Under the pieces are notes generated by a model that ran no database searches, was not told the origin of the DNA, and saw only the letters and a list, made by a program, of their open reading frames with translations. A program made the position numbers and the translations under genes. A stretch of DNA of 64,000 nt from Calonectria ilicicola (taxonomy: Eukaryota; Ascomycota; Sordariomycetes; Hypocreales; Nectriaceae). The stretch spans positions 2,046,001 through 2,110,000 of the forward strand of contig CP085826.1 in the NCBI GenBank assembly GCA_020809705.1, written 5' to 3'. Position 1 is the stretch's first letter, and the number at the start of each line of letters is the position of its first letter. Shown here in pieces: positions 45,703 through 57,300 of this stretch.

Positions 45703-46355
45703 GCACCCCAAGATGTGTCTATTGCCCCGTGACTAAAGTCAAGTCAAAGCCACACGAGGTGTTCACTTTTTGATGACGTGGAGCGTAAGCAGCAGTCGAG
45801 GAAGGAGGAATGCAGACATTAGTTTGTTGCCTCGCTCCATTTTTTAAGAGTCTTTCTACGTGCACACATGAAATCGCGTAACTTTATCAATTCTAGAAGA
45901 AAATAATAAATAATATTATATTTTATTATAACTAAGCTTATAAATTATTTTATTTTTAGTTATTTTTATTTATTTTTTCTTTTTAGAAATATCTTGGATA
46001 TTGGGTTGTATGTGTGCACCTATGTGTGTGTGCCTAGGAAGACTTTTTTTTAATGCGTGACCACTTGTTCGCATCACCATCATTATTATAAAAGCTAAAG
46101 CAGGCACAATCATACACAGTGGCGGTGTAGACTTTATTATCAATAGACTGATTTCTGCTATATCAATGGTTGCTTTCAATAAGGCAACCAAAATATTGAG
46201 GCCCGCGCATGAGCAGCATTTAATTCGTTGCCCTGAAAAAGCTTCGGAACCGGGCTACGCTAATGTGCAATTGACACCAATGGTGCCCAAATACCGATGC
46301 AGGAGATGCGGCGGGGCAAATTTTACGAAATGATTGGCCCTAAAATATCAATGCA
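45703..46355. other. AT-rich insertion-like stretch
   Basis: No ORF. About 45895-45990 is almost pure A/T. It separates the broken 5' block from the intact 3' block and may reflect an old insertion, but no terminal repeats are visible. Confidence 0.4.
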
Positions 46356-48685
46356 TTGGAATTGAGAATCATGTGCCCCAGTGCTTTAGGCCAAGTAGCG
46401 GTGGCCCGAATCCCATATATCACGATCCACGTCATGGTCCATGGATGCCAAAAATCCAGAGAGTTCTATTTACTCATTCTCTCTAATAAAATGTGCTGTA
46501 CACATAAAAATCACCCCAGTCATCAATTATTTGACTGGGATAAACCTTTCAGATGCTGCAAGGTAGAAAATACCACATGGATAACTCAAGTGGATACAAG
46601 TGGTGGGAACGACTCGCCATTGAATCTTTTCCTAGAAATACCTCTCTATTCTCCAAGAACCGGCTATGAATTCCGAGAATTTCAAAAAATCAGCCTCGGT
46701 GATGTGATGGCAGAAATTCAGCGTGGTAAATTTGGTGACTCGATGATGTGGCTACATGACGGGGATGGCTCCAAAAGCCGTAGTTACAATGGGCTCAGGA
46801 CAGCTAAAATAATTTCTGAGCATATGAAGCTTAGGGTAATTGCATTTCTTTCTCATTTTTAAATTCAAGTGCTTTTTCTAACTGGCTTTACAGCGTTTCG
46901 GTGAACCCAGGGAACCAGATGCACTGATACGACGGTTGTAAGGCGACAATGAACGTTCTCTGTAGAAAAGATTCATGCTAAATCATCATTAGTCACATAC
47001 ATAATCCAACAACGGAAGCTATCGCAATTCTAGTGCTAAATGCGAAATCATCTGAGATCTCTAAGCTTCGTGAATTCCTTTTCGCTTATCTTCGAGGCTA
47101 CAAAAACCAAGCATCAATCGGATTTGACATTTGGGTTAGTTCCTTTGGTTTCGATATAGACCATGTTTTGGCCCCATTCAATACTCACTGACCTTTAATT
47201 ATGACATCCAGGGCGGCGGATACACTTTCTCTCTGACATTTCATCTTCCATTTTTCGTGCTGAAATCGAAGACTAGAAATCAGATAAGCAAAGACCCTCG
47301 GAAGAAGTCAGACGGATCGCCTTGGAGGGACTCAATAAACCTCGCCTTTATATCGAAAGATCAGACTGAAACAGAAATTGCCGATGTACTCTGCGAAGTC
47401 CAGTATTCTTTTATGCTCCACGGCCACAACAAGTTTGTGTGGACATGCTATTCACTTGTTGACACTTGGTTCTATGACAAAAATGAAGAAAATCCCGATA
47501 CACTTGAATACTATCTCGAAGATCCTGAGGACGATGAAGGAGACGACTGCATTGAATGGGACCCTTCATTGATCGGTGAAATTGAGGCTGATATCCCAAT
47601 GCCGCCAGCTTATGAATATTTCTTACTCGTTCTCCTAAAACGCTGCAAGCAGATTCATGAAGAAGGGTTCAATATTCTTGATGTATTACAAGCCAAACTC
47701 GGGCATGCTGTGAGAACCCCACGACGTGAATAAGATGATAAAACGTTCTAGATCTAACAAAATTCATAGATTGAGATTACCAAAGCCACACGTCACGACA
47801 CCCCAGCAACAAGGGGGTCTGCTCAAAGCATGCTTCAATCCTTACAAAATAGGATCACTTGGCTTGAAAATACTGAAGACGTTTTGGTAAAGATTTTCAG
47901 TAGACTCACTAGTATCATCAGGTCTTGGGACGTTTTTGAGAGCAGGGATTTCACTCATCTCGAGTGTAACCCGAGAGTGCTAGTCTTGCGTCAAGACTTA
48001 AGCAGCACATTCCGAGCTATCGAAAGAGTCCGTGACGGGATCTCTGATTTGAAATCTGAGTGCGATCAGATCCGAAAAAAAGTACGTACTCTTGCATAGC
48101 ATTTTTGACACTGTGGATGCCACCCTATCCCCGCCTCTAATCAATAAACCGTACTTGAAATATAATTCAGTACATTGAAGCTGACACACCACAGTTGATG
48201 GCAAGTGTCCGTATGCAAAGCGGCCTTGGAGTCATACTACAGCTTTTGAGCGTTACATTCGTATGCAAATGATAATATGACGTGCTGGGAAAGTGGACGT
48301 ACTAACTCTTTTTGTCTAGGTCCACGTCATTACACCAATCGTTGCTTCTGCCACCATAATCCAAGCTCAAGTGATCGGATTTAACGCAAATCTTGCTTGG
48401 TTTATTGTTATCAGTCTCGTGCTAATGGTGGTTAGTGGATATATCGAGCCTGAAATGAGCCCAGTCTTCAGATGGCTCAGCAATGCTGCTAAAACTCTCC
48501 AGCTTCATATGCAGGATTCTCAATATCATAATAGATCTTTCCAAATTATAGTTATCATAAACGAACTAAGAGCTTCCAGAAATATGATTGAGACAGCGGA
48601 CTTGGAATCAATCCGAGGCGACAACGGATGGAGAGGCGAGACATGGCAAATAGGCAACCGGCCTATGTGGCATGGGGAAGGTTAA
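46356..48685 (+). CDS. Multi-exon fungal membrane protein, CorA-like layout, 5' end uncertain
   Basis: Seven exons can be joined in phase: to 46835, 46894-46937, 46993-47134, 47212-47725, 47807-48081, 48171-48260 and 48320-48685. The start is a placeholder, since the first exon's coding character is strong only from about 46540. Blocks visible are RRFGEPREPDALIRRFHIH, the GGGYTFSLTFHLPFF block, FVWTCYSLVDTWFYD and PPAYEYFLLVLLKRCKQI. Near the C-terminus two hydrophobic segments (LGVILQLLSVTFVHVI and LAWFIVISLVLMVVSGYI) follow a coiled stretch. This order of soluble domain, coiled coil and two helices recalls large fungal CorA-like families, but no GMN motif is present. Function unknown. Upstream sequence appears damaged, so the gene may be dead. 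Confidence 0.55.
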
Positions 48686-49250
48686 GCGGGAAGCTTAGAC
48701 CAATACATCACATGAATTTTGTTTGGCGCATTTGTAGCGATTCTCCAAATTTCGGGTTGCATCAGTGTACCGATACGACTGAAGCCGACAGTCGTGTCAG
48801 ACACTGTGATCATGTGTCGATTTTCAATTGGTTCTATGTAACATAACAGTGTCACACTCCGTCATTGCTGCATGAATAGTATTGATGACACTCAGCCCAC
48901 ACACCGTAAGACAGATAGTTCATTTTTATGGTTGCCTTACAAGGTAGCATGGCCAGCTGACAGCTTTGGTGCCCAACCCGAGGTCAATGGTACTTAAATA
49001 TGCTGCAACAACAGAGGATGCATCATTGATTACGTTTGATCATCGCTTAGTATCATTACTTTTAGATCGTCTCATGATGTTCCTGGTCATTTGCACATGC
49101 AGCTTTTGATTGATCTTATTTAATATAATAACAATCCCATCATATAAATTCGCTCTATTAGTTTCGCCATGTTGTGTGTACCACTTAAACTTGACTATGT
49201 ACTATCTCATATCCAAATTCATCGTTTCGTGTCCCATTAGTCATTCGATC
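48686..49250. other. Intergenic, nothing recognised
   Basis: 565 bp of 3' flanks between the membrane-protein gene and the SGNH hydrolase (convergent). Confidence 0.5.
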
Positions 49251-50158
49251 TCATTTAACCCAATCCTTGGGGATCTGTGTGATGAAATCATACCAATAAT
49301 CACCCATTACTTGGTATCCTTCGTTGGATGGGTGGATGCAATCCTGGAGAAGATCCGTGCTAAAGCTTGTAAAGTCAACGGCAAGCACTTTATCACCGGC
49401 ATCGTAGCGTGTCTTAACAACACCAGGAATCAAGCTTTGGTACTCCTTAGTTCTAGCAGATTGGTCGGCGACACAAGTGTTGATAATCATTGATACGAGA
49501 ATGGTAGTATCAGGACACGCTTTAACCATCTTATCAATAAGTTTACCAAGACGGCCTGCTGCTCCCTTTGGATCATTTCCTTCTGTTGAGATTGAGGAAT
49601 TTTGGTTCATATCATTCGTGCCGGCAGCCAATAGAATGATGTTTGGGTTCTCTTCAAGCGAGGGCCCAACATGATCCGAGATGTATTGAATGGTTTTTCC
49701 AGACCAAGCAGCCTATAGTTTTACTGTGTCAGAAGCTTGTAGACTGCCCCATGCTTGGATGCTGCTACTCACAAATTGGTCGCCGTCTTTTCCAGATGTT
49801 TCCGTTCCAAGGTAAACAACTTCGTTTTCTAGAATCCAGGTCAGCATATATTTTCGTTCAGAAGTTGAAGTATCATCTCACTCGATAAATCTTTCTTAAG
49901 TTCGTTTCGGTAACCGGTGCCGTCCCCTCCGTTCAGATTGCTCAGAAACCCCACTGTAATTGAATCTCCCACGGTAAGAATATCGAGCTCTGTTCCACCC
50001 TGAACTTCTTTGCCTGGGTTCGTTTTCTTGTAAGAAAGAACATAACTGGTAGATCTTCCAGAGATTTCGCGCCCCATGACTGATATCTGGTCATCCCTTG
50101 GGACTGCCATACCAGTGACCGATGCAATCGCGATTGAACTCCATAGCAGAGACCACAT
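49251..50158 (-). CDS. Secreted SGNH/GDSL hydrolase (CE3-like esterase)
   Basis: Three exons (50158-49882, 49828-49773, 49712-49251), 264 residues. A signal peptide is visible (LLWSSIAIASVTGMA). SGNH block I is LTVGDSITVGF with the nucleophile Ser66, block III is LLAAGTNDMN with the oxyanion Asn, and block V is DCIHPSNEGY with the catalytic Asp and His. The family hydrolyses esters, and this spacing is close to carbohydrate-esterase family 3 acetylxylan esterases, so deacetylation of plant polysaccharide is a fair guess. Length is typical for a single-domain secreted enzyme. It is on the same strand as the metallo-hydrolase gene upstream, 1 kb away. Confidence 0.93.
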
Positions 50159-51182
50159 TGTGTACTTGGTTAACTCGGCGTTCGATTTACTCTTTTAATT
50201 AGGCAGTGAAAACGATGCGAGTCAATGGTGAAAGATACAACTACTTATACACATTTACATCTAATGCACGGTGCGCTGGAACCGGGGCATTGTTCTATTA
50301 CGCTACATCACATGGCATGTAAATCGTAACCAACTTGATAAGCGACAGTGGCTGCATGTAGTATAATAAGCATAGCTACATGGGTTTACCCATCAAGAAA
50401 ACGTTTGTTGGCTGTTAGTCTATAATGAATGTGACATAAATAGTTGCATTATTACGGCGGGAGCCTTAATGTGCATGCCATAGTGGGGCTGCTGAATATG
50501 TAAGTAATACGTGTTGGTGGTTACCGTGGCTGAGTGCTGGTAATCTGCCAAAGAAGGGACTTTTTAGGCTAATTGCGTCCCAGAGGCGCAGTGGAGGATG
50601 AGGCATTTACAGCTGACCAGTACGGGTTTAGGCATATGTTGCGCTGGCAGTGGGACACCGCGTAATATGGAAGCGGCAGCAACATCTGGTTGTCCAAGAT
50701 ACTATATTCCAGATGTTTATCGCACAACGCAAGTTAGAGGTTGGCCAAATGCTTTCCCGTTCGTATTTCATGGATCCCGTTAATTGTGGAACCAGGTATT
50801 CCCAGTTAGTTCCAAGAGGCATAACGCGGCGTTTGGGAATAATCTCCGGTACCACTCTGAGCATTGACCAATCCGTATCGGGTCGGGTGACGTTAATATT
50901 TTCTATATCGTCTATAAGACACGACTGCTATTGATATAGGGCCGCCTAGAAACAATCATGGCTTTAATCACGCCGATCCCAATGAACAAAACTGTGGACA
51001 TGAATTGAATTCATGGTACCAATTCTAAAATAATACAAAAAATGATGACTCGGAATTTTCTTGAGTCATATGGACATGTCTGGAAGAAATGCCAATGACT
51101 TCCCACGAAATGAAAACACGTTATCTGTCCAACCACAGCAACACCTTTGATCTTTTTGTCAGTGGACAAAATTTCATATTCT
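50159..51182. other. Intergenic, nothing recognised
   Basis: 1.0 kb holding the esterase promoter. No supported ORF. Confidence 0.5.
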
Positions 51183-52232
51183 CTAATTTCCGATCTTCCA
51201 CCCTTCCAATTTTGCAGTATTGTTGAAAGCTGTCAGATCGATATAATGAATCTGTCGATTACCCCCCTTGCCAAAGTTTTCTGCTGTAATATTTAGAAGT
51301 GTAGCTGAAGTTTGTGAAGAATTCGACAAAAGATGGGGGAATTCGGTGTTGAATTTGTCAAAGATTTCCGATGGAGTGAAATGATCCGCGCCCTGGGATT
51401 CAATTTGCTTCTGAAAGAAGCTGACGTATTTGCGAGTATGCTTGAGATCTGTATTGAACTTGAAATCGTCAATGGATAATGAATGACCCGGAATTATTCT
51501 TTTCGGTTTCAGTGTTTGAATGAAGTCCAAGGTAGACAACCAGGCTGCGGTCAAAGCAGACGTGAGAAGATCTGCAAGCCAGAGGTGCATGGTATGGCTA
51601 TACACCACATCGCCAGCAATTAACGTCGATATGGAGGGTATCCAAAACATTGTTTCATCAATAGTATCACCAACTAGGGGACTTATGAGGTGGATTGGAT
51701 GTTTCTCATCTCCAGGCAAGGTGAAAAATGTGAAGTTGTAGGCAGTAGGAATAGAAACCTCATCCCCGATGACATCAGCCCCCATTGATGCTTGCCAAAA
51801 TTCTACCTATTTAGCATTAGAATTGAAGAAGCAGAAAAACAAGAAACGCTGAAACATATGACATACCTTTTTCGCCGCTTCGTTCTTGATCAGACTAACA
51901 GCTTCTTTACTCGCAAAATATTTTATCTCTGGAAATTCTGCAAGGAATGTTGCACTTCCCAGATAGTGATCGGGGTGAGAGTGACTGGCAAAGGCCGCAA
52001 TCAGGGGCTTGCTTGTAATATTTCGAACCCATTCCGCAAGAGCCTTGGCTTGGGGGATGGCCATAGGAAGGTCGATAATAACGGCCGACTGAGATCCGAT
52101 TATGAGCGAAGAGATCATGTCCAACGAAGGACCTGTATTGACAAAATTTTCAATACGAAGAGTACCGCCAGCGGGGTAGCTAGCTGCTACACTCAGAAGT
52201 GCAGTGAACACAACGGGAATGTCCAATTTCAT
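51183..52232 (-). CDS. Metallo-beta-lactamase-fold hydrolase with signal peptide
   Basis: Two exons (52232-51867 and 51806-51183), phase 0, 329 residues. The hallmark metal-binding motif HxHxDH is present as SHSHPDHYLG with His84, His86, Asp88 and His89. Downstream metal ligands are likely in STLIAGDVVYS (Asp) and RIIPGHSL (His). The N-terminus (IPVVFTALLSVAASYPAGG) is a plausible signal peptide, so the enzyme may be secreted or vacuolar. MBL-fold enzymes hydrolyse lactones, thioesters, beta-lactams and others. The specific substrate cannot be read from sequence. A detoxifying lactonase-type role is possible. The region around has a dispersed accessory character. Confidence 0.92.
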
Positions 52233-53213
52233 TTTGCCTTAGATATGACTGTTGGTTGATTTTGTTAAAATGGGTTTCTGGCAGAAGTATTATCACGATG
52301 GCATTGACAGGTTCTTATACACGCTCATTCATAGCCTCCCGCTTCCTTGTGTGAATGGCTTATTAAAACAGCCGTGTTGCCCTGGTCAATGACAATCGCC
52401 ATGTCAGCATTTTCGTGAATTGTAATCACTCAATTTCGTCACTAGTCCGATCCTTCTATTACCTCGTGTGGTTTCGGCTGTATTTGGACCTATTCTTGGC
52501 ATTAACTTTAAATTTCAGTTGGCACAGTTTAGTCACAGCCCACAATTAGCCCTCCACATGGCATCCCACTCGAATATCCCACCTAACAATTTCATCCCAC
52601 AGCTGTGACTACAAGCGTGCACATCTTAAAAAGTTCAATTGATGCCGATGAACGATTCATGACACAAAATGAAAAAAAAAAAAGAGGGGTTATCTGCTAT
52701 AATAAAAAAAGGGTGTTAAGCTTTCTCAGCCGAGACGGAAACAACTTCATTGACCAACCACCCTTGTTGAGTCAGTGTTTCGTGTCACGTATCCCACTCG
52801 GCAATCCCACTTTATCCCACCATTATGCCGACAAACATAACTGCTGGAAAAATGCCCCATCGTCATTTCAGGCAAGATCGAGGGCTTTTAGAAGATGCGA
52901 TTGGTCTCAATAATTGCAGATTTAAAGTTGACTTCCTAATTTTGCGACCGCAAGACGGCGAACAGGTGTTTGTCCCATGTTTGATATGGCTTCTCTCGAG
53001 TGTGGGGCATCACGCCTGCGTCAACTGAACAAAAAAGGAAATATAGAAGCACCAATTTGAGAGGCAGGTTTAGATCCTACACGGCATTCGGTATTGCCAT
53101 AATTTAACATGATTTTGGGGATATTAAAATAATATAAATCTTCTACAATAATAATCCGAAAATTTAGGAATTACGGGAATTTCAATTTGTTATGTTTAGT
53201 CTGGAAGATTTGC
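52233..53213. other. Intergenic, no gene seen
   Basis: About 1 kb containing the promoter of the metallo-hydrolase and short unsupported ORFs. Confidence 0.5.
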
Positions 53214-53234
53214 GGGTTAGGGTTCGGGTTAGGG
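53214..53234 (+). repeat. Short telomere-like tract (GGGTTA units)
   Basis: GGGTTAGGGTTCGGGTTAGG followed by G: two TTAGGG units and one TTCGGG variant in an internal position. TTAGGG is the telomere unit of filamentous ascomycetes. Only three units, so chance or a relic of breakage repair are both possible. Confidence 0.6.
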
Positions 53235-53424
53235 TCATAGTCTCTCACTAAAACGGAAGGTGGTGACTCTCCAGTTGTTCCTCGCTTCACACGACTGGAG
53301 ATCTGGACGCATAGCGTATCAAGGCGAGAGTTTATTCAAGCTTAATATTACGCTGAGGAACTGGGTCTTGCGATAATCCTGCAACCCCAAGCAGGGAATT
53401 GGCCAAGCACGGAATAAAAGTCAC

Positions 53425-53429
53425 AAAAA
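53425..53429 (-). terminator. Candidate Pol III terminator of the 5S gene
   Basis: TTTTT on the minus strand about 25 nt past the 3' end of the 5S rRNA. A nearer TATTTATTT run lacks four consecutive T. Confidence 0.4.
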
Positions 53430-53453
53430 GATTCGCTCCAGGCCAAATAAATA

Positions 53454-53572
53454 ACATACAACAGCGAGGATTCCCCGGTCGTCACCGACCCGAGTACTAA
53501 TTCACCGCTTCTCAGCTTGACTATGGGAGAGCGGACGGGATCCCGTATTTTCTGAGAGCTATGGTCGTATGT
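53454..53572 (-). rRNA. 5S ribosomal RNA, divergent isotype
   Basis: 119 nt on the minus strand, from ACATACGACC to TTGTATGT, the standard length for fungal 5S. The ends pair over nine positions (helix I, one G-U). The conserved CCCGTCCG, AAGC and GGTGAC elements are in place. Helix II (GCTCTCAG with CTGAGAAGC) and the helix around GGTCGGTGACGACC pair completely, although both differ from the usual fungal sequences, so the changes are compensated. Fungal 5S genes are often dispersed as here. The upstream AT-rich CTTAACTTAAG sits about 24-34 nt before the start. Confidence 0.85.
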
Positions 53573-54387
53573 ACTAGACGCTTCGTGACTTCACCTTAAG
53601 TTAAGCTGCGTGTAGCGGTTACCAGGAATGCTATTTAAACAGGTTTATAGCATTCGCGGTCATCAACCCCGCCTCGTCAATGCCATCACCCGGGCTTTAT
53701 TTTAAACAGAAAAAAGATGATGGTATCGATCTCGTGTTCTGTTCTTACGTAATTAGCAACATCCACGGCTTCTACCTTGAAGGTAAGTAGCAAACTATGC
53801 TATGGTTGTTTTTCTTTTTTTTTCCATTGAAACACACTTTAGTTACTTTTAAAATGGCTAGTATATATATATAAACTGAACAAATGGCATACTGCCTTGA
53901 GCGAGGGCAGGATCCTTTTAACATTGGGCTCTAATAGGCTTTTCTATCAAGGTATTGGAGAAAACATTTCTAGGTTATCACAACGTCTGGTAGCTTTTTT
54001 CTTTGGGTTTGCATCTGCAAGCCTTATTTTGGTTAATGTAGTTGACCTTGCTAGATAGCTAGACTTCTGTATAGGTAAAAAATAAAAAAATAGAAAAAAG
54101 AAATCTGAGGGGTTTGTAACTTAAGCAGCCCTAAGTTAAGACCTTTATGACACCACCGCATATCAAAAGCAGCGACCAAGGAGGTTGCCTTTTAATTGGC
54201 TACATTTTGAGTGCCCGTCATAAGCGCTGCCTTATCCTCTCACGTGGCGTTCAGCCTCATGGCCCCCCGCATTCATCTTCAGCTTCTGCACCACGACCAT
54301 CTGATAAGTTCAAATATATCGCATTGAGCGACGAAAAGGCTGTCCTGACTACTGATCTCATATCAATTTTGTCCTCGCTACTTCACT
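53573..54387. other. Intergenic, 5' region of TPR-CHAT gene
   Basis: 815 bp, AT-rich with T/A runs and a TATATATATA at about 53863-53873. A 104-codon ORF overlaps the start of the next gene in another frame and is likely a shadow. Confidence 0.5.
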
Positions 54388-57300
54388 ATGAGTCCCCATC
54401 ACCAGGCACACGCAACTGCAGCGATGGAGCCTTCAATGACCGAATTACAGAGGTGCATTGATCTGAACATGGAACACCTCCAGTCCATTCCACCAAATTC
54501 TGAACAATATTCGGATGGACTGATAGAACTAGGCCAAATGCAACACATAAAATATACATGCACAAAAGAACTTCAAGACTTGGAACAAGCCATCCAAAGT
54601 TTTCGAGGAGCGATCGAGGCCATCCACATGTCTAATAGCTATTGGCCTCAGCGCGCTGTCAATCTTGCGGGCATGTGTGGACTCAAATACATGTGCACAG
54701 GCGACATAGCAGACCTGACTGAAGGCGAAGTCGTGGCTAGGCTGGCAGTTCAAGCTACGTCCGCCGGTGATCCAGCCGAAGCATCTCGGTGGAACATACT
54801 CGGTGCCTTATTACAGTACAAGTTCACGAGAACAGGTGCAATAGAACATCTAGAAGAGAGCATGGATCTTTTGACAAGGGCTGTTGGGAAAACACCCGAC
54901 AGTAGCAGCGATAAACCAATGCGTTTGCACAACCTCAGCGTGTTGCTAGGTCTAAAATTCGTGAACATGGGCGGCAATACCGCAGATTTAGAAGAAGCTA
55001 TTCGGATGGCCAGAGAAGCCGTTTCAGGAAGTGCCATTGGTGACCCTGATCGCTCTGAACGATTGATGAACCTCGGCCTTCGATTAGCCGATCGATTTAA
55101 ACACACTGGTGATCTAGAGACCCTTGAAGAGGCGATTTATTTCAACAAACAGTCCCTTCTCTGGACGATACAAAATGATCCTACTGAATCCGAACGCCTA
55201 TATAACCTTGCATGCTTTTTATGTTACAAGTTTGAACGCACGGATTCACGTTCGGACTTAAAGGAAGCTATTGCCATTAGTCAAAATGCAATCCAACTTC
55301 AACCCAATAATATCCGAAAGGGGCAGCTATTAGGTAACCTTGCAGCCTTCAAAGGCAAACTATTTTTTCGTACTGGGGCTACAGTGTACATTGATGATAG
55401 TATTACTATTGCTCGAGAAGCCATAAAAGTCACACCTGAAAATCATCCTGATCTTCTAGATAGGTTCGCCAATCTTTGCGAAGGCCTACAATGCAGATTC
55501 ATACAAGCAGGGGCAATCACAGACTTAAAGGAGATTGTCAAGACTTTGAGAAGGGCCCTCAGATTGATTCCTATTGGCCATGTTCGCCGGCCAAGACACC
55601 TGGGAAATCTCAGTTTGTCTTTAGCAAACTTATGTCAGCGCACTGGAGCAACCGAGGACTTTAGAGAAGCCATAACCTTAGGGAAAGAAGCCGTAGAAGC
55701 TACGCCCACTGATCATGTTGAGCACCCATTTCTATTGGAGCACCTTTCTTGGGTACTTTTTCGAAATTCCCAGTTCTTGCGCACAATGGAACATTTGAAT
55801 GAGGGAATGGATATCATTAGAAGATCTATTGGTCTCACTCCTCGAGATCATCCTCGATATCCCAATCGATTACGTATCCTTGTCCTCTATCTGAAGGCGG
55901 ACTTCTTGAATACTAAAAATATGGACTCTTTAAATGAGGCAATCGATCTTGCCAAGACAGCCATAAATGCTTTTCCAAAAGACCAGCCTATGCGAGGGTA
56001 TGCAATGAATAACCGTTCCTCTGTCCTCTGTTTTCGATACAACTGTTCCAGAGGAGAAGCGGACTTGATCGAATCCAAGAGTCTCCTCCAGGAAACGTTA
56101 AACTCAACAACATACCCTATTGATTCTCGGGTGTCAGCAGGTCTTGAATTACTTGCCAACGCGCATGTGTTTGGACTGGACAGTAAAGGATATAGCATTG
56201 CTAAAGCCACAATCAATCTTGTTCCTCTACTCTTCCCTTTTGCATTATCGCCAGCCGATAAGAAGCACCTCCTATCTGATATTGCTGGTCTGGCCTCTAA
56301 TGCTGCTTCTATCGCCTTAAATAGTGGTGAAGCTGCCATATTAGCTATCGAACTGCTTGAGACTGGGCGTGGTGTTCTCGCCAGCTCTATTCAGGACATT
56401 CGCGCTGACATAAGCTCTCTCCAAAAGGAACATCCAACCATGGCAGAGGAATTTCGAAGACTTCGCCAGCTGCTTGATACACCAAGCCAGGATTTTGCAT
56501 CCTTCGATGATGGTGCAGACCTACTACCTCAAAACACAGGTGATGATCGTTTTTCGGCTAGTGCCCAGATGTATGCTCTGCTCAGCGAGATTCGTAAAAC
56601 GGATGGGTTTGAGGCATTTTTGTTGCCTCCAACCGAAATTGACATGTGCAAGGCAGCAAATTTGGGTCCAATTGTAATCATCAACGTGAGCCCCCACAGG
56701 TGTGACGCCTTCATAATACAGCAGTCTGGCATTATGAATAAAGGACTGGAAAAGCTTTCACAAGAAGCCATAATCAGCAGATTCCACGAACGGGGGTCTG
56801 TTGACACGCTTTGTTGGCTTTGGGATGTCGTTGTAGGCCCCATCCTCGGGTTTCTTGGTTTCAATAATACGCCTACTGTCGACCCATGGCCGCATATGTG
56901 GTGGATTCCAACAGGACCATTAAGTGGATTTCCACTACATGCAGCAGGAAATTACTTAGATTCACCCTGCGTGAACGCCCTCGACCGAGTAGTATCTTCG
57001 TATGCTTTGTCTATCAAATCTATCGTCACTACTCGTCAGCAGCGATATCAAACATCATCAATCAAAAGGGTTACTTTGGTGGAAATGAGTCAAACACCGG
57101 GACAAGCGCCCTTACCGCATGTGTTTGACGAGGTAAATACAGTTCAGAAAATATGTGTTGACAATGGGCTTCCAGTTCATCGACCACAGCCGTGCAAATC
57201 AAAAACCATGAACGCACTAAAATCATCTCAATTCTTTCATTTTTCAGGACATGGAAGCGCATATGTAGATCCGCTACAGAGCCGTTTGTACCTCGAGGAC

